Positions 1 to 6,067 of a DNA stretch of 6,476 nucleotides are shown one piece after another. Position numbers and translations under genes: made by a program. Each line of letters starts with the position of its first letter. The first letter of the stretch is position 1. The notes beneath the pieces were generated by a model. That model was not told where the DNA came from. It saw only the letters and a list, made by a program, of their open reading frames with translations, and did not search any database. Source of the DNA: Ignavibacteriales bacterium (GTDB taxonomy: Bacteria > Bacteroidota > Ignavibacteria > Ignavibacteriales > Melioribacteraceae); NCBI GenBank assembly GCA_027080245.1, contig JALWSN010000264.1, positions 1-6,476 of the forward strand, read 5' to 3'.

Positions 1-435
1 ATATTTGAAGTGATTAAATTTCGTTCGATGGTTAAAGACGCCGAAAAACACACAGGTCCGGTTTGGTCTTCTAAAAACGATCCTCGCGTAACGAGAGTTG
101 GCAGATTCATTCGAAAAGTTAGAATAGACGAAATACCGCAGATGATTAATGTGCTTAAAGGAGAGATGAGCTTGGTTGGACCGCGCCCCGAAAGACCTTA
201 CTTTGTAGAAAAACTTTCGCAGGAAATTCCGCTTTACCAGCGGAGGTTAAAGGTCAGACCAGGAATCACAGGTTGGGCGCAAGTAAAACACAAGTACGAC
301 GAATCGATTGAGGACGTAAGAACTAAATTGCGTTACGACCTTTTTTACATTGAAAACATGTCCATTAGAATGGATTTCAAAATTTTACTCAGAACTTTAT
401 TTGTGGTCATTTTCGGTAAGGGCCACTACGAATAA
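1..435 (+). CDS. Polyprenyl-phosphate sugar phosphotransferase (bacterial sugar transferase family), C-terminal part, cut by left edge
   Basis: The reading frame is open from base 1, so the GTG at 10 is not a credible start; the N-terminal part lies outside the window. The visible part is the catalytic core of the WcaJ/WbaP/PglC-type family, which moves a sugar-1-phosphate from a nucleotide sugar to undecaprenyl phosphate at the inner membrane, the first step of a lipid-linked glycan. Seen in order: KFRSM just after the edge, DPRVTRVGRFIRK, the catalytic Asp-Glu pair in RIDEIPQ (codons at 127-132), NVLKGEMSLVGPRPERP, RPGITGWAQV, and the terminal DLFYIENMSIRMDFKILLRT block. All family hallmarks visible here are intact, so it should be active. 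Whether the full protein is the large form (four membrane helices plus Rossmann-like domain) or the short form cannot be told. The sugar is unknown. It ends 12 bases before the next gene, consistent with co-transcription. Confidence 0.93.
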   Translation: MFEVIKFRSMVKDAEKHTGPVWSSKNDPRVTRVGRFIRKVRIDEIPQMINVLKGEMSLVGPRPERPYFVEKLSQEIPLYQRRLKVRPGITGWAQVKHKYDESIEDVRTKLRYDLFYIENMSIRMDFKILLRTLFVVIFGKGHYE

Positions 436-438
436 CCC

Positions 439-442
439 GGAG
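439..442 (+). promoter_or_regulatory. Ribosome binding site for the mannose synthase-like gene
   Basis: GGAG sits in the 12-base gap after the sugar transferase stop, five bases before the ATG at 448. It supports this ATG as the start. It is one of only two clear Shine-Dalgarno matches in the window. Confidence 0.6.
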
Positions 443-447
443 CGTAA

Positions 448-1167
448 ATGAACAAAACATTAGTAATCATTCCGACCTACAACGAGAGGAACAATATTCA
501 AAAACTTGTTCCGGAAATAATAGAACTTTATCCCAACCTGGACATTCTTGTAGTGGACGACAATTCGCCTGACGGCACAAGCGATGTTGTGCGGGAAATG
601 ATGGCGGAAGACGACAGGGTTAAGTTGATTGTCCGGAAAGGTAAAATGGGGCTTGGAACTGCTTACGTTGAGGGGTTTAAATACATGTTGAGCAACGGTT
701 ACGAGTTAGCCATTCAGATGGATGCGGATTATTCTCATGACCCTAAGGTAATCAGGGAATTCCTTTCAGCCATTAAAAATTACGATTTGGTAATTGGAAG
801 CAGGTACATTTCCGGAGTGAACGTAATCAACTGGCCGATGAGCCGTTTGTTGCTAAGCTACTTTGCAAATTTTTACACGCGCGTAATTACCGGCATGCCC
901 ATTAAAGATTCCACGGGGGGATTTAAGTGCTTCAGGCGCAAAGTGCTTGAATCCATTGACCTCGATTCAATTCACTCGAACGGCTACGCATTCCAGATTG
1001 AAATGAATTTCAAAGCTTACAAGAAAAATTTCAGGTTGATTGAAATACCGATAATATTTACCGATCGTGTGGCGGGCGCTTCCAAGATGTCAAAAAAAAT
1101 AGTTTGGGAAGCTATTTTCATGGTCTGGAAACTTCGCATTAAAAGTATTTTCGGCTTGTTGAAATGA
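448..1167 (+). CDS. Polyprenol-phosphate mannose synthase-like GT2 glycosyltransferase (DPM1/Ppm1 type)
   Basis: A 239-residue GT-A fold enzyme expected to transfer a hexose, typically mannose from GDP-mannose, to polyprenyl phosphate on the cytoplasmic face, giving a lipid-linked donor for membrane glycosyltransferases. Visible motifs: IIPTYNERNNI (7-17), DDNSPDGT (37-44), GLGTAY (68-73), metal-binding DAD in MDADYSHDP (91-99), GSRY (117-120), STGGFKCFRR (155-164), GYAFQIEM (179-186) and the closing FTDRVAGASKMS block (204-215). The length fits the short class that ends soon after the SKxS motif; there is no C-terminal membrane region of the GtrB/DPM3-fused kind. The start is the ATG preceded by GGAG. 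The stop overlaps the next start as ATGA, suggesting coupled translation. The nucleotide sugar could be other than GDP-mannose; members of this family using UDP-glucose or UDP-GlcNAc cannot be excluded from motifs alone. Confidence 0.9.
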   Translation: MNKTLVIIPTYNERNNIQKLVPEIIELYPNLDILVVDDNSPDGTSDVVREMMAEDDRVKLIVRKGKMGLGTAYVEGFKYMLSNGYELAIQMDADYSHDPKVIREFLSAIKNYDLVIGSRYISGVNVINWPMSRLLLSYFANFYTRVITGMPIKDSTGGFKCFRRKVLESIDLDSIHSNGYAFQIEMNFKAYKKNFRLIEIPIIFTDRVAGASKMSKKIVWEAIFMVWKLRIKSIFGLLK

Positions 1168-3158
1168 TTGACCTTTCCGTAATAATAGTAAATTACAACG
1201 TCAAGGAATTTCTGTTAAACCTGCTGGAGTCAATCCGGAAAGCCACGGAGCGGCTAAACGTTGAAATTATTGTGGTTGATAACGCTTCGGAAGACGGAAG
1301 CCCCGCCGCTATTAAGGGGAAATTTCCTCAGGTAAAATTAATTGAGAACAAAAAAAATCTTGGATTCGGTAAGGCAAACAATCAAGCGTTAAAAATTGCA
1401 AGCGGAGAATTTTTATTGCTGATTAACCCCGACGCTATTGTGCGGGAGGACACCTTAACCAAGATGCTTCGATTTTTTAGGGAGCATCCCGAATGCGGAC
1501 TCGCCGGCTGCAAAGTGCTTAATCCCGACGGGACTTTGCAATTACCCTGCCGGCGCAGCTTCCCGACGCCGTGGGTTTCTTTCACTAAAATAACGGGATT
1601 AAGCAAGTTGTTTCCCAAAAGCAAGTTGTTCGCAAAGTACAACTTAACTTATCTGGACGAAAACCAAACTTACGAGGTGGACGCCGTTTCGGGCTCGTTC
1701 ATGATGCTAAGGAAAAAAGTTTACGAGAAAGTTGGAGGGTTCGACGAAAGGTTTTTTATGTACGGTGAGGATTTGGATTACTGTTACAGGGTAAAAAAAG
1801 CTGGCTTTAAAGTTTATTATTTTGCCGGTGCCGAGGTCATTCATTACAAAGGCGAAAGCACAAGGCGCAGCTCGATTGACGAAACCAATTTGTTTTACGA
1901 CGCAATGAATTTGTTCGTCGGCAAACATTTTTCTTCGTCCTTTCTGGTTAAAATAATTCTAAGTCTGGCAATATTCTTCAGGCGTTCGTTGGCTTTTTTG
2001 AATTTGTTCAAGCTGCCGATTTTATCTTTCATTGCCGACTTTTTACTTTTTGCTTTTTCGCTTTACGCGGCGGAACAGATTTACAAGAGCCGCCAATATT
2101 GGCTCGGTTTCCCTTCGATTGTAAAACCTTACGTTTACTTTTTGCCGGCATTGTTCCAGACGGCGGTTTTTGCCTTAGGGGGCGTTTACCGTAAGTCGTT
2201 AATTTCCGTTGGACGTTCTTTGTTAGCTTTGCTTGCGGGATTCATTTTCCTTTCCGCCCTTACGTTTTTCTTCAAACAATACGCTTACAGCAGGGCTGTG
2301 CTAATAATTACGTATTTGGCGGCAGCCGTTTTAATGGGCGGCTGGAGGATTATTCTAAAATTGTTTTTTAAGGTAGGACTTTCCACCGAAGGGAGTAAGG
2401 GGAAAACAATCGTGGTTGGCGTAAGCCCCACGGCTATTGACCTTGCGCGAAAGCTAAAACAAAGCTTTACGGAAATTTACTACGTTGAAGGTCTTGTGGG
2501 TAAATCCATCGGAGACATTGGCAAAAGTATTGAAGGTTTTAAGGTAATAGGAAGCCTTGCGAACATTGGCAAAATAATTCAAGAGCGGAATGTTAAGAAA
2601 GTAATTTTTTCCTCGGACGAAACTTCCTTCGAGGAAATATTTTCAGTTGTAGCGAAAACGCAAAATCAGGACGTCAGCTTTTTAATTTCCGGCAGCAATC
2701 TGGATTACATCGTGGGCAAGTCGTCCGTTATGCTGCTGAACGACGCGCCGCTCCTTAAAATAGATTACAATATTTCCAAAAGTACGCACAAGTTTCAAAA
2801 GCGCCTTTTCGATTTAGTATTTTCAACGCCAATTTTGCTTTTGCTTTTTCCTTTCATATATTTGTTTTCCAAAGTTAGTAGTAAAAATTCAGTTCTTGTA
2901 GAATTTGTTTTACGAATTCCCGAAGTTTTTATCGGCAAGCTAAGTTTTGTTGGTCCGCGTAACAGCAGTTATTACGACGATTTGTTCATCGGAAAGAAAG
3001 GATTAACGGGGTTGTGGTTTACCGAACTTTACGATAGGAACGATTCCGAAGAGGAAAACAAACTAAATATTTTCTACGCTAAAAATCAAAGCGTGTGGTT
3101 GGATTTAGAAATATTGGGGAAAACATTTTCAAAAATATTTTTTAGACGGAGCAATTAA
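1164..3158 (+). CDS. Fusion: WbbL-type GT2 glycosyltransferase with a large, catalytically degenerate phosphoglycosyltransferase
   Basis: 664 residues, two parts. Residues 1-255 are a rhamnosyltransferase-like GT2 domain: SVIIVNYNVKEFL (5-17), VVDNASEDGS (37-46), INPDA at the metal site (87-91), SGSFM (176-180), GGFDERFFMYGEDLDYCYR (191-209) and VIHYKGES (225-232); it looks active. Residues about 284-397 hold four hydrophobic helices. Residues 413-535 look like the Rossmann-like domain of large polyprenyl glycosylphosphotransferases (KTIVVGVSPTAIDLARKL, VIGSLANI, NDAPLLKI). KRLFDLVFSTPILLLLFPF (546-564) matches the entry into their catalytic domain, but KFRxM and the Asp-Glu pair of the DExPQ motif are absent; the chain jumps within about 27 residues to GKLSFVGPRN (591-600), then KKGLTGLW and NIFYAKNQSVWLDLEILGKTF. 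I infer a sugar-adding enzyme anchored by a dead phosphotransferase. Start overlaps the previous stop (ATGA); no clear Shine-Dalgarno site. The sugar is unknown. Confidence 0.88.
   Translation: MIDLSVIIVNYNVKEFLLNLLESIRKATERLNVEIIVVDNASEDGSPAAIKGKFPQVKLIENKKNLGFGKANNQALKIASGEFLLLINPDAIVREDTLTKMLRFFREHPECGLAGCKVLNPDGTLQLPCRRSFPTPWVSFTKITGLSKLFPKSKLFAKYNLTYLDENQTYEVDAVSGSFMMLRKKVYEKVGGFDERFFMYGEDLDYCYRVKKAGFKVYYFAGAEVIHYKGESTRRSSIDETNLFYDAMNLFVGKHFSSSFLVKIILSLAIFFRRSLAFLNLFKLPILSFIADFLLFAFSLYAAEQIYKSRQYWLGFPSIVKPYVYFLPALFQTAVFALGGVYRKSLISVGRSLLALLAGFIFLSALTFFFKQYAYSRAVLIITYLAAAVLMGGWRIILKLFFKVGLSTEGSKGKTIVVGVSPTAIDLARKLKQSFTEIYYVEGLVGKSIGDIGKSIEGFKVIGSLANIGKIIQERNVKKVIFSSDETSFEEIFSVVAKTQNQDVSFLISGSNLDYIVGKSSVMLLNDAPLLKIDYNISKSTHKFQKRLFDLVFSTPILLLLFPFIYLFSKVSSKNSVLVEFVLRIPEVFIGKLSFVGPRNSSYYDDLFIGKKGLTGLWFTELYDRNDSEEENKLNIFYAKNQSVWLDLEILGKTFSKIFFRRSN
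2796..3158 (+). other. Degenerate bacterial sugar transferase domain at the C terminus of the fusion (residues 545-664)
   Basis: Compared by eye with the intact copy at 1-435, the same end blocks are recognisable: FVGPRN against LVGPRP, GLTGLW against GITGWAQ, and NIFYAKNQSVWLDLEILGKTF against DLFYIENMSIRMDFKILLRT. Between the membrane-entry segment (KRLFDL...) and the VGPR block only about 27 residues remain where the family normally has roughly 90. The KFRSM segment, the DPRxTRxGRxxRK stretch and the catalytic Asp-Glu pair are therefore missing. The frame stays open across the gap and to a normal stop directly abutting accA, which argues for a settled in-frame loss rather than recent decay. 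Confidence 0.8.
3148..3151 (+). promoter_or_regulatory. Ribosome binding site for accA
   Basis: GGAG lies inside the last codons of the upstream fusion gene, seven bases before the accA ATG at 3159. It supports that start and suggests accA is translated from the same message. Confidence 0.55.
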
Positions 3159-4109
3159 ATGGCAAGAACAATATTAGACTTTGAGAAACCCATTAAAGAA
3201 CTGGAAAAGAAAATTGAAGAAATGAGAAAGTTGGAGGATGACCTTGACATCAAAAAGGAAATCCAACAACTTGAAGAAAAAATGAACGAACTAAAAAAAT
3301 CCGTTTACAGCAACTTGACCCGCTGGCAAAGAGTACAGCTTGCGCGTCACCCCGCCAGGCCTTACACATTGGACTACATTTACTTGATGACTACCGATTT
3401 TATTGAGCTTCACGGCGACAGGAATTACAGAGACGACAAGGCGATTGTTGGCGGCTTTGCCAAATTAGGAGACTTTAAGGTAATGATCATCGGGCATCAA
3501 AAGGGCAGGGACACAAAGTCTAATATTTACAGGAACTTCGGAATGCCCAACCCCGAAGGCTACCGTAAAGCAAGGCGATTGATGAAGTTAGCCGAAAAGT
3601 TCGGCAAACCGGTTATTACATTGTTGGATACACCGGGCGCTTACCCCGGCTTGGAAGCCGAACAGAACGGTCAGGCGGAAGCAATCGCGCGTAATTTGCT
3701 GACGATGAGCAGATTGAGAGTTCCGATAATAGTTGTAATTATTGGCGAAGGGGCAAGCGGCGGCGCGCTTGGCATTGGAATAGGGGACAGGATTTTAATG
3801 CTTGAAAATACATGGTATTCTGTTATTAGTCCCGAATCCTGCTCGAGCATCCTTTGGCGCAGCTGGGATTACAAAGAACAAGCGGCGGAGGCGCTTAAAC
3901 TAACGGCGGAAGATTTGAAAGAACAGGGGATAATCGATAGAATAATTCCCGAACCGCTTGGCGGCGCCCACAAAGATTACGAACAAGCGTCGTCGTCGCT
4001 TAAGCAAGCCCTTATTGAAGAACTAACAGAACTCGTAAAAATTAAGCCTGAAAAACTTGTTGAAAACAGATTGCAAAAGTTCGGCACAATGGGCGTTTAC
4101 GTTGAATAA
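3159..4109 (+). CDS. accA: Acetyl-CoA carboxylase, carboxyltransferase subunit alpha
   Basis: AccA forms an alpha2beta2 carboxyltransferase with AccD in the cytoplasm and moves the carboxyl group from biotin on AccB to acetyl-CoA, giving malonyl-CoA for fatty acid synthesis. The 316 residues match the usual size (about 320). Order: an N-terminal charged helix, probably coiled (residues 8-48), TRWQRVQLARHPARPYTLDYI (54-74), FIELHGDR (81-88), GGFAKLG (98-104), IGHQKGRDTK (111-120), NFGMPNPEGYRKA (126-138), LLDTPGAYPGLEAE (155-168), the glycine-rich active-site stretch GEGASGGALGIGIGD (196-210) and SVISPESCSSILW (221-233). Nothing is missing. The ATG directly follows the TAA of the fusion gene with no gap and has a GGAG seven bases upstream. 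accD is not in the window. The placement behind glycosyltransferases is unusual for a core lipid gene and suggests shared transcription with envelope assembly genes. Confidence 0.98.
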   Translation: MARTILDFEKPIKELEKKIEEMRKLEDDLDIKKEIQQLEEKMNELKKSVYSNLTRWQRVQLARHPARPYTLDYIYLMTTDFIELHGDRNYRDDKAIVGGFAKLGDFKVMIIGHQKGRDTKSNIYRNFGMPNPEGYRKARRLMKLAEKFGKPVITLLDTPGAYPGLEAEQNGQAEAIARNLLTMSRLRVPIIVVIIGEGASGGALGIGIGDRILMLENTWYSVISPESCSSILWRSWDYKEQAAEALKLTAEDLKEQGIIDRIIPEPLGGAHKDYEQASSSLKQALIEELTELVKIKPEKLVENRLQKFGTMGVYVE

Positions 4110-4149
4110 CCCTTAATTCTTACTTTGTTAAATTTTTATTTTTGTCGCT

Positions 4150-4581
4150 ATGCTTAAAAATGTTACTACCGTTCGCGTTCGTTATGCGGACACCGACGCA
4201 ATGGGAATTGTTTACAACGGCCGTTACCTTGAATATTTTGAAGTCGGCAGAACCGAATTGTTAAGAGCTTACGGGCTACCTTACTCGACGGTAGAGAAAG
4301 AAGGTTACCAGTTGCCATTGCTGGAAGCTTTCGTAAAATTCAAAAGCGCCGCTTTCTACGACGATTTGATTGAAATAGAATCGACAGTAAAAGAATTGTT
4401 CGTTCCAAAAATTCACATCGATTACGTTCTTAAAAGGAAGGGAACGGACGAAATTCTTGCCACGGGCTACACTGATCATGTCTTCGTAAAAAAGGAAACA
4501 ATGAAAGCCGTTCGTCCGCCCAAGTTTTACATCGACAAATTAAAACCATTTTTCACTACTCAATCAAATTCCGATGATTGA
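4150..4581 (+). CDS. YbgC/4-hydroxybenzoyl-CoA thioesterase family acyl-CoA thioesterase (hotdog fold)
   Basis: A 143-residue single hotdog-domain protein, expected to be a cytoplasmic oligomer that hydrolyses acyl-CoA thioesters. The signature is near the N terminus: RVRYADTDAMGIVYN (9-23) followed by YLEYFEVGRTELLR (26-39). The Asp of DTDAMG (D16) aligns with the catalytic Asp18 of E. coli YbgC. The His25 of YbgC is Asn23 here, which may alter chemistry or simply be a subfamily variant. The rest (PLLEAFVKFKSAAFYDDLIEI and the following beta strands) fits the fold and usual length. The substrate is not predictable. The start at 4150 has no Shine-Dalgarno site, but the next in-frame ATG (residue 18) would remove the active site. 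It follows accA by 40 bases and overlaps the flippase gene by 8 bases. In many Proteobacteria ybgC sits with tol-pal; that context is absent, so I give no gene symbol. Confidence 0.88.
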   Translation: MLKNVTTVRVRYADTDAMGIVYNGRYLEYFEVGRTELLRAYGLPYSTVEKEGYQLPLLEAFVKFKSAAFYDDLIEIESTVKELFVPKIHIDYVLKRKGTDEILATGYTDHVFVKKETMKAVRPPKFYIDKLKPFFTTQSNSDD

Positions 4582-6043
4582 CAAATTAAAGGAATTGACA
4601 AAGGACACAGCCGTTTACGGGGTTAGCACAATAGTCGGCAGGTTCTTGAATTTTCTTTTAGTCCCGTTTTACACTAACGTTTTTACGACGGCGCAATTTG
4701 GAATTTACACTAACATTTACGCCTACCTTGCTTTCTTAAATATTGTTTACATTTACGGAATGGACGCCGCTTACTTGAAGTACGCTTCGATTGAAAAAAA
4801 ATCAAAAAAGAAAATATTTTCCACGGCGTTTTTGTTCGTAACGTTAAGTACGGCGGCTCTTACATTAATATTTTATTTGTTCAGAGCGCCAATAGCCCGG
4901 GCTATGCTTGTGCCTGACAAGTACACGCATTTAATTAATTACGTAATCTTAATTTTAATTTTCGACACGCTTGCGCTTATTCCTTTCGGCAACCTCAGGC
5001 TGGAAAGAAAATCGGTGAAATTTTCAATTATTAAAGTTTTGAATATTTGCATTAATTTGGTTCTTAATATTTATTTGATTCTTGTCCAGAAGTGGGGAAT
5101 CGAAGCAATCTTTTTCAGTAATCTTGCGGCTTCGGTTTTTTCTTTCGTAGCGCTGATTCCGGAAATCGTAAAATATTTGAGATTAAAAATAGACGGCGAA
5201 TCGCTAAAATTAATGTTGAAATTCGGACTGCCCTATTTGCCTGCCAGCATTGCGGCAATCATGGTTCAGGTAATAGACAGACCAATAGTTCTAATGCTAA
5301 CGGACAACAGCACGTTGGGCGTTTACCAGGCTAATTACAAACTTGGCGTTTTCATGATGCTGTTTGTTTCGATGTTCCAATACGCGTGGCAGCCTTTTTT
5401 GTTAAACAACGCCGGCGAGAAAAACGCAAAAGAGATTTTTGCAAAAGTGCTTTCTTTGTTTGTCCTTGTTGCTTCCGCAATATGGGTTACGCTTACTTTG
5501 TTTATTGGCGACCTTGCGCGCATTGAAATCTGGCACGGGCGAACAATCATCGGGCGGGACTTCCTCGGCGGGCTTTACATTGTGCCCGTTATTTTGTTGG
5601 CATACATTTTCCACGGAATGTACGTGAATTTTAACGCCGGAATTTACATCGAGGAAAAGACAAAATACCTTCCATTCATTACGGGCGGCGGGGCTTTAAT
5701 TAACGTAGTATCAAATCTTTTGCTTATTCCCATTTGGGGAATATTGGGCGCTGCTTTTTCAACGCTATTTAGTTACATGTTCATGTCGGGCTCTTTATTT
5801 TTTACGGTGCAAAAATTTTACAGGGTAAATTACGATTATAAAAGAATCGGAAAAATATTTTTAATAATTTTAATAATCGCGGGCGTAAATTACTTGCTCT
5901 ACTTTAACCACGTGTTAACAATAGGCGCGAAAGTATTGTTATTATTGACTTATTTTGCTCTGTTGATTTTCGGCAGAGTAATTTCGAAAAGCGAATTAAA
6001 AATGTTGGGAGAATTTGCAGGAAAGTTAAAATCAATTTTTTAA
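4574..6043 (+). CDS. Polysaccharide flippase, Wzx/MATE-like (MOP superfamily)
   Basis: A 489-residue integral membrane protein with about 14 hydrophobic helices by inspection (roughly 12-36, 45-66, 82-104, 118-140, 152-172, 175-197, 214-240, 250-275, 288-312, 332-355, 367-387, 389-412, 425-443, 450-470). The N-terminal pattern TAVYGVSTIVGRFLNFLLVP followed by FYTNVFTTAQFGIYT, and the second-half LKFGLPYLPASIAAIMVQ with IDRPIVLM, are typical of the polysaccharide biosynthesis/Wzx branch of the MOP superfamily. Such proteins turn lipid-linked oligosaccharides from the inner to the outer leaflet, which fits the glycan genes upstream. The ATG lies in the last codons of the thioesterase gene (8-base overlap ATGATTGA) and lacks a Shine-Dalgarno site, suggesting coupled translation. 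MurJ (lipid II flippase) is a relative, but the N terminus looks more like Wzx. The transported glycan is unknown. Confidence 0.92.
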   Translation: MIDKLKELTKDTAVYGVSTIVGRFLNFLLVPFYTNVFTTAQFGIYTNIYAYLAFLNIVYIYGMDAAYLKYASIEKKSKKKIFSTAFLFVTLSTAALTLIFYLFRAPIARAMLVPDKYTHLINYVILILIFDTLALIPFGNLRLERKSVKFSIIKVLNICINLVLNIYLILVQKWGIEAIFFSNLAASVFSFVALIPEIVKYLRLKIDGESLKLMLKFGLPYLPASIAAIMVQVIDRPIVLMLTDNSTLGVYQANYKLGVFMMLFVSMFQYAWQPFLLNNAGEKNAKEIFAKVLSLFVLVASAIWVTLTLFIGDLARIEIWHGRTIIGRDFLGGLYIVPVILLAYIFHGMYVNFNAGIYIEEKTKYLPFITGGGALINVVSNLLLIPIWGILGAAFSTLFSYMFMSGSLFFTVQKFYRVNYDYKRIGKIFLIILIIAGVNYLLYFNHVLTIGAKVLLLLTYFALLIFGRVISKSELKMLGEFAGKLKSIF

Positions 6044-6067
6044 TGTAAAATAAATGAAAGCTGTTTA

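Noticed and set aside
10..435. GTG at 10 as the true start of the sugar transferase, giving a 141-residue protein
   Set aside because: The frame is open to base 1 and the preceding codons (I-F-E) continue into the family's conserved segment before KFRSM. The membrane segment required by the family would be missing, so this is an edge truncation.
1382..1928. Minus-strand open frames at 1382-1642 and 1707-1928
   Set aside because: They lie wholly inside the well-supported fusion gene, opposite its conserved GT2 motifs, and their translations show no recognisable domain.
2850..2940. Frameshift as the cause of the missing catalytic core in the fusion gene
   Set aside because: The frame stays open with family-like sequence on both sides of the gap, and there is not enough DNA between the flanking blocks to encode the missing 60-70 residues in another frame.
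4110..4149. Intrinsic terminator after accA
   Set aside because: The T-rich run has no GC-rich inverted repeat before it, so no stem can be drawn.
4276..4479. Minus-strand open frame opposite the thioesterase
   Set aside because: It overlaps a gene with clear family motifs and its own translation is featureless.
5335..5627. Three small open frames (two minus, one plus) inside the flippase gene
   Set aside because: They are shadows of the flippase frame, without start signals or recognisable domains.
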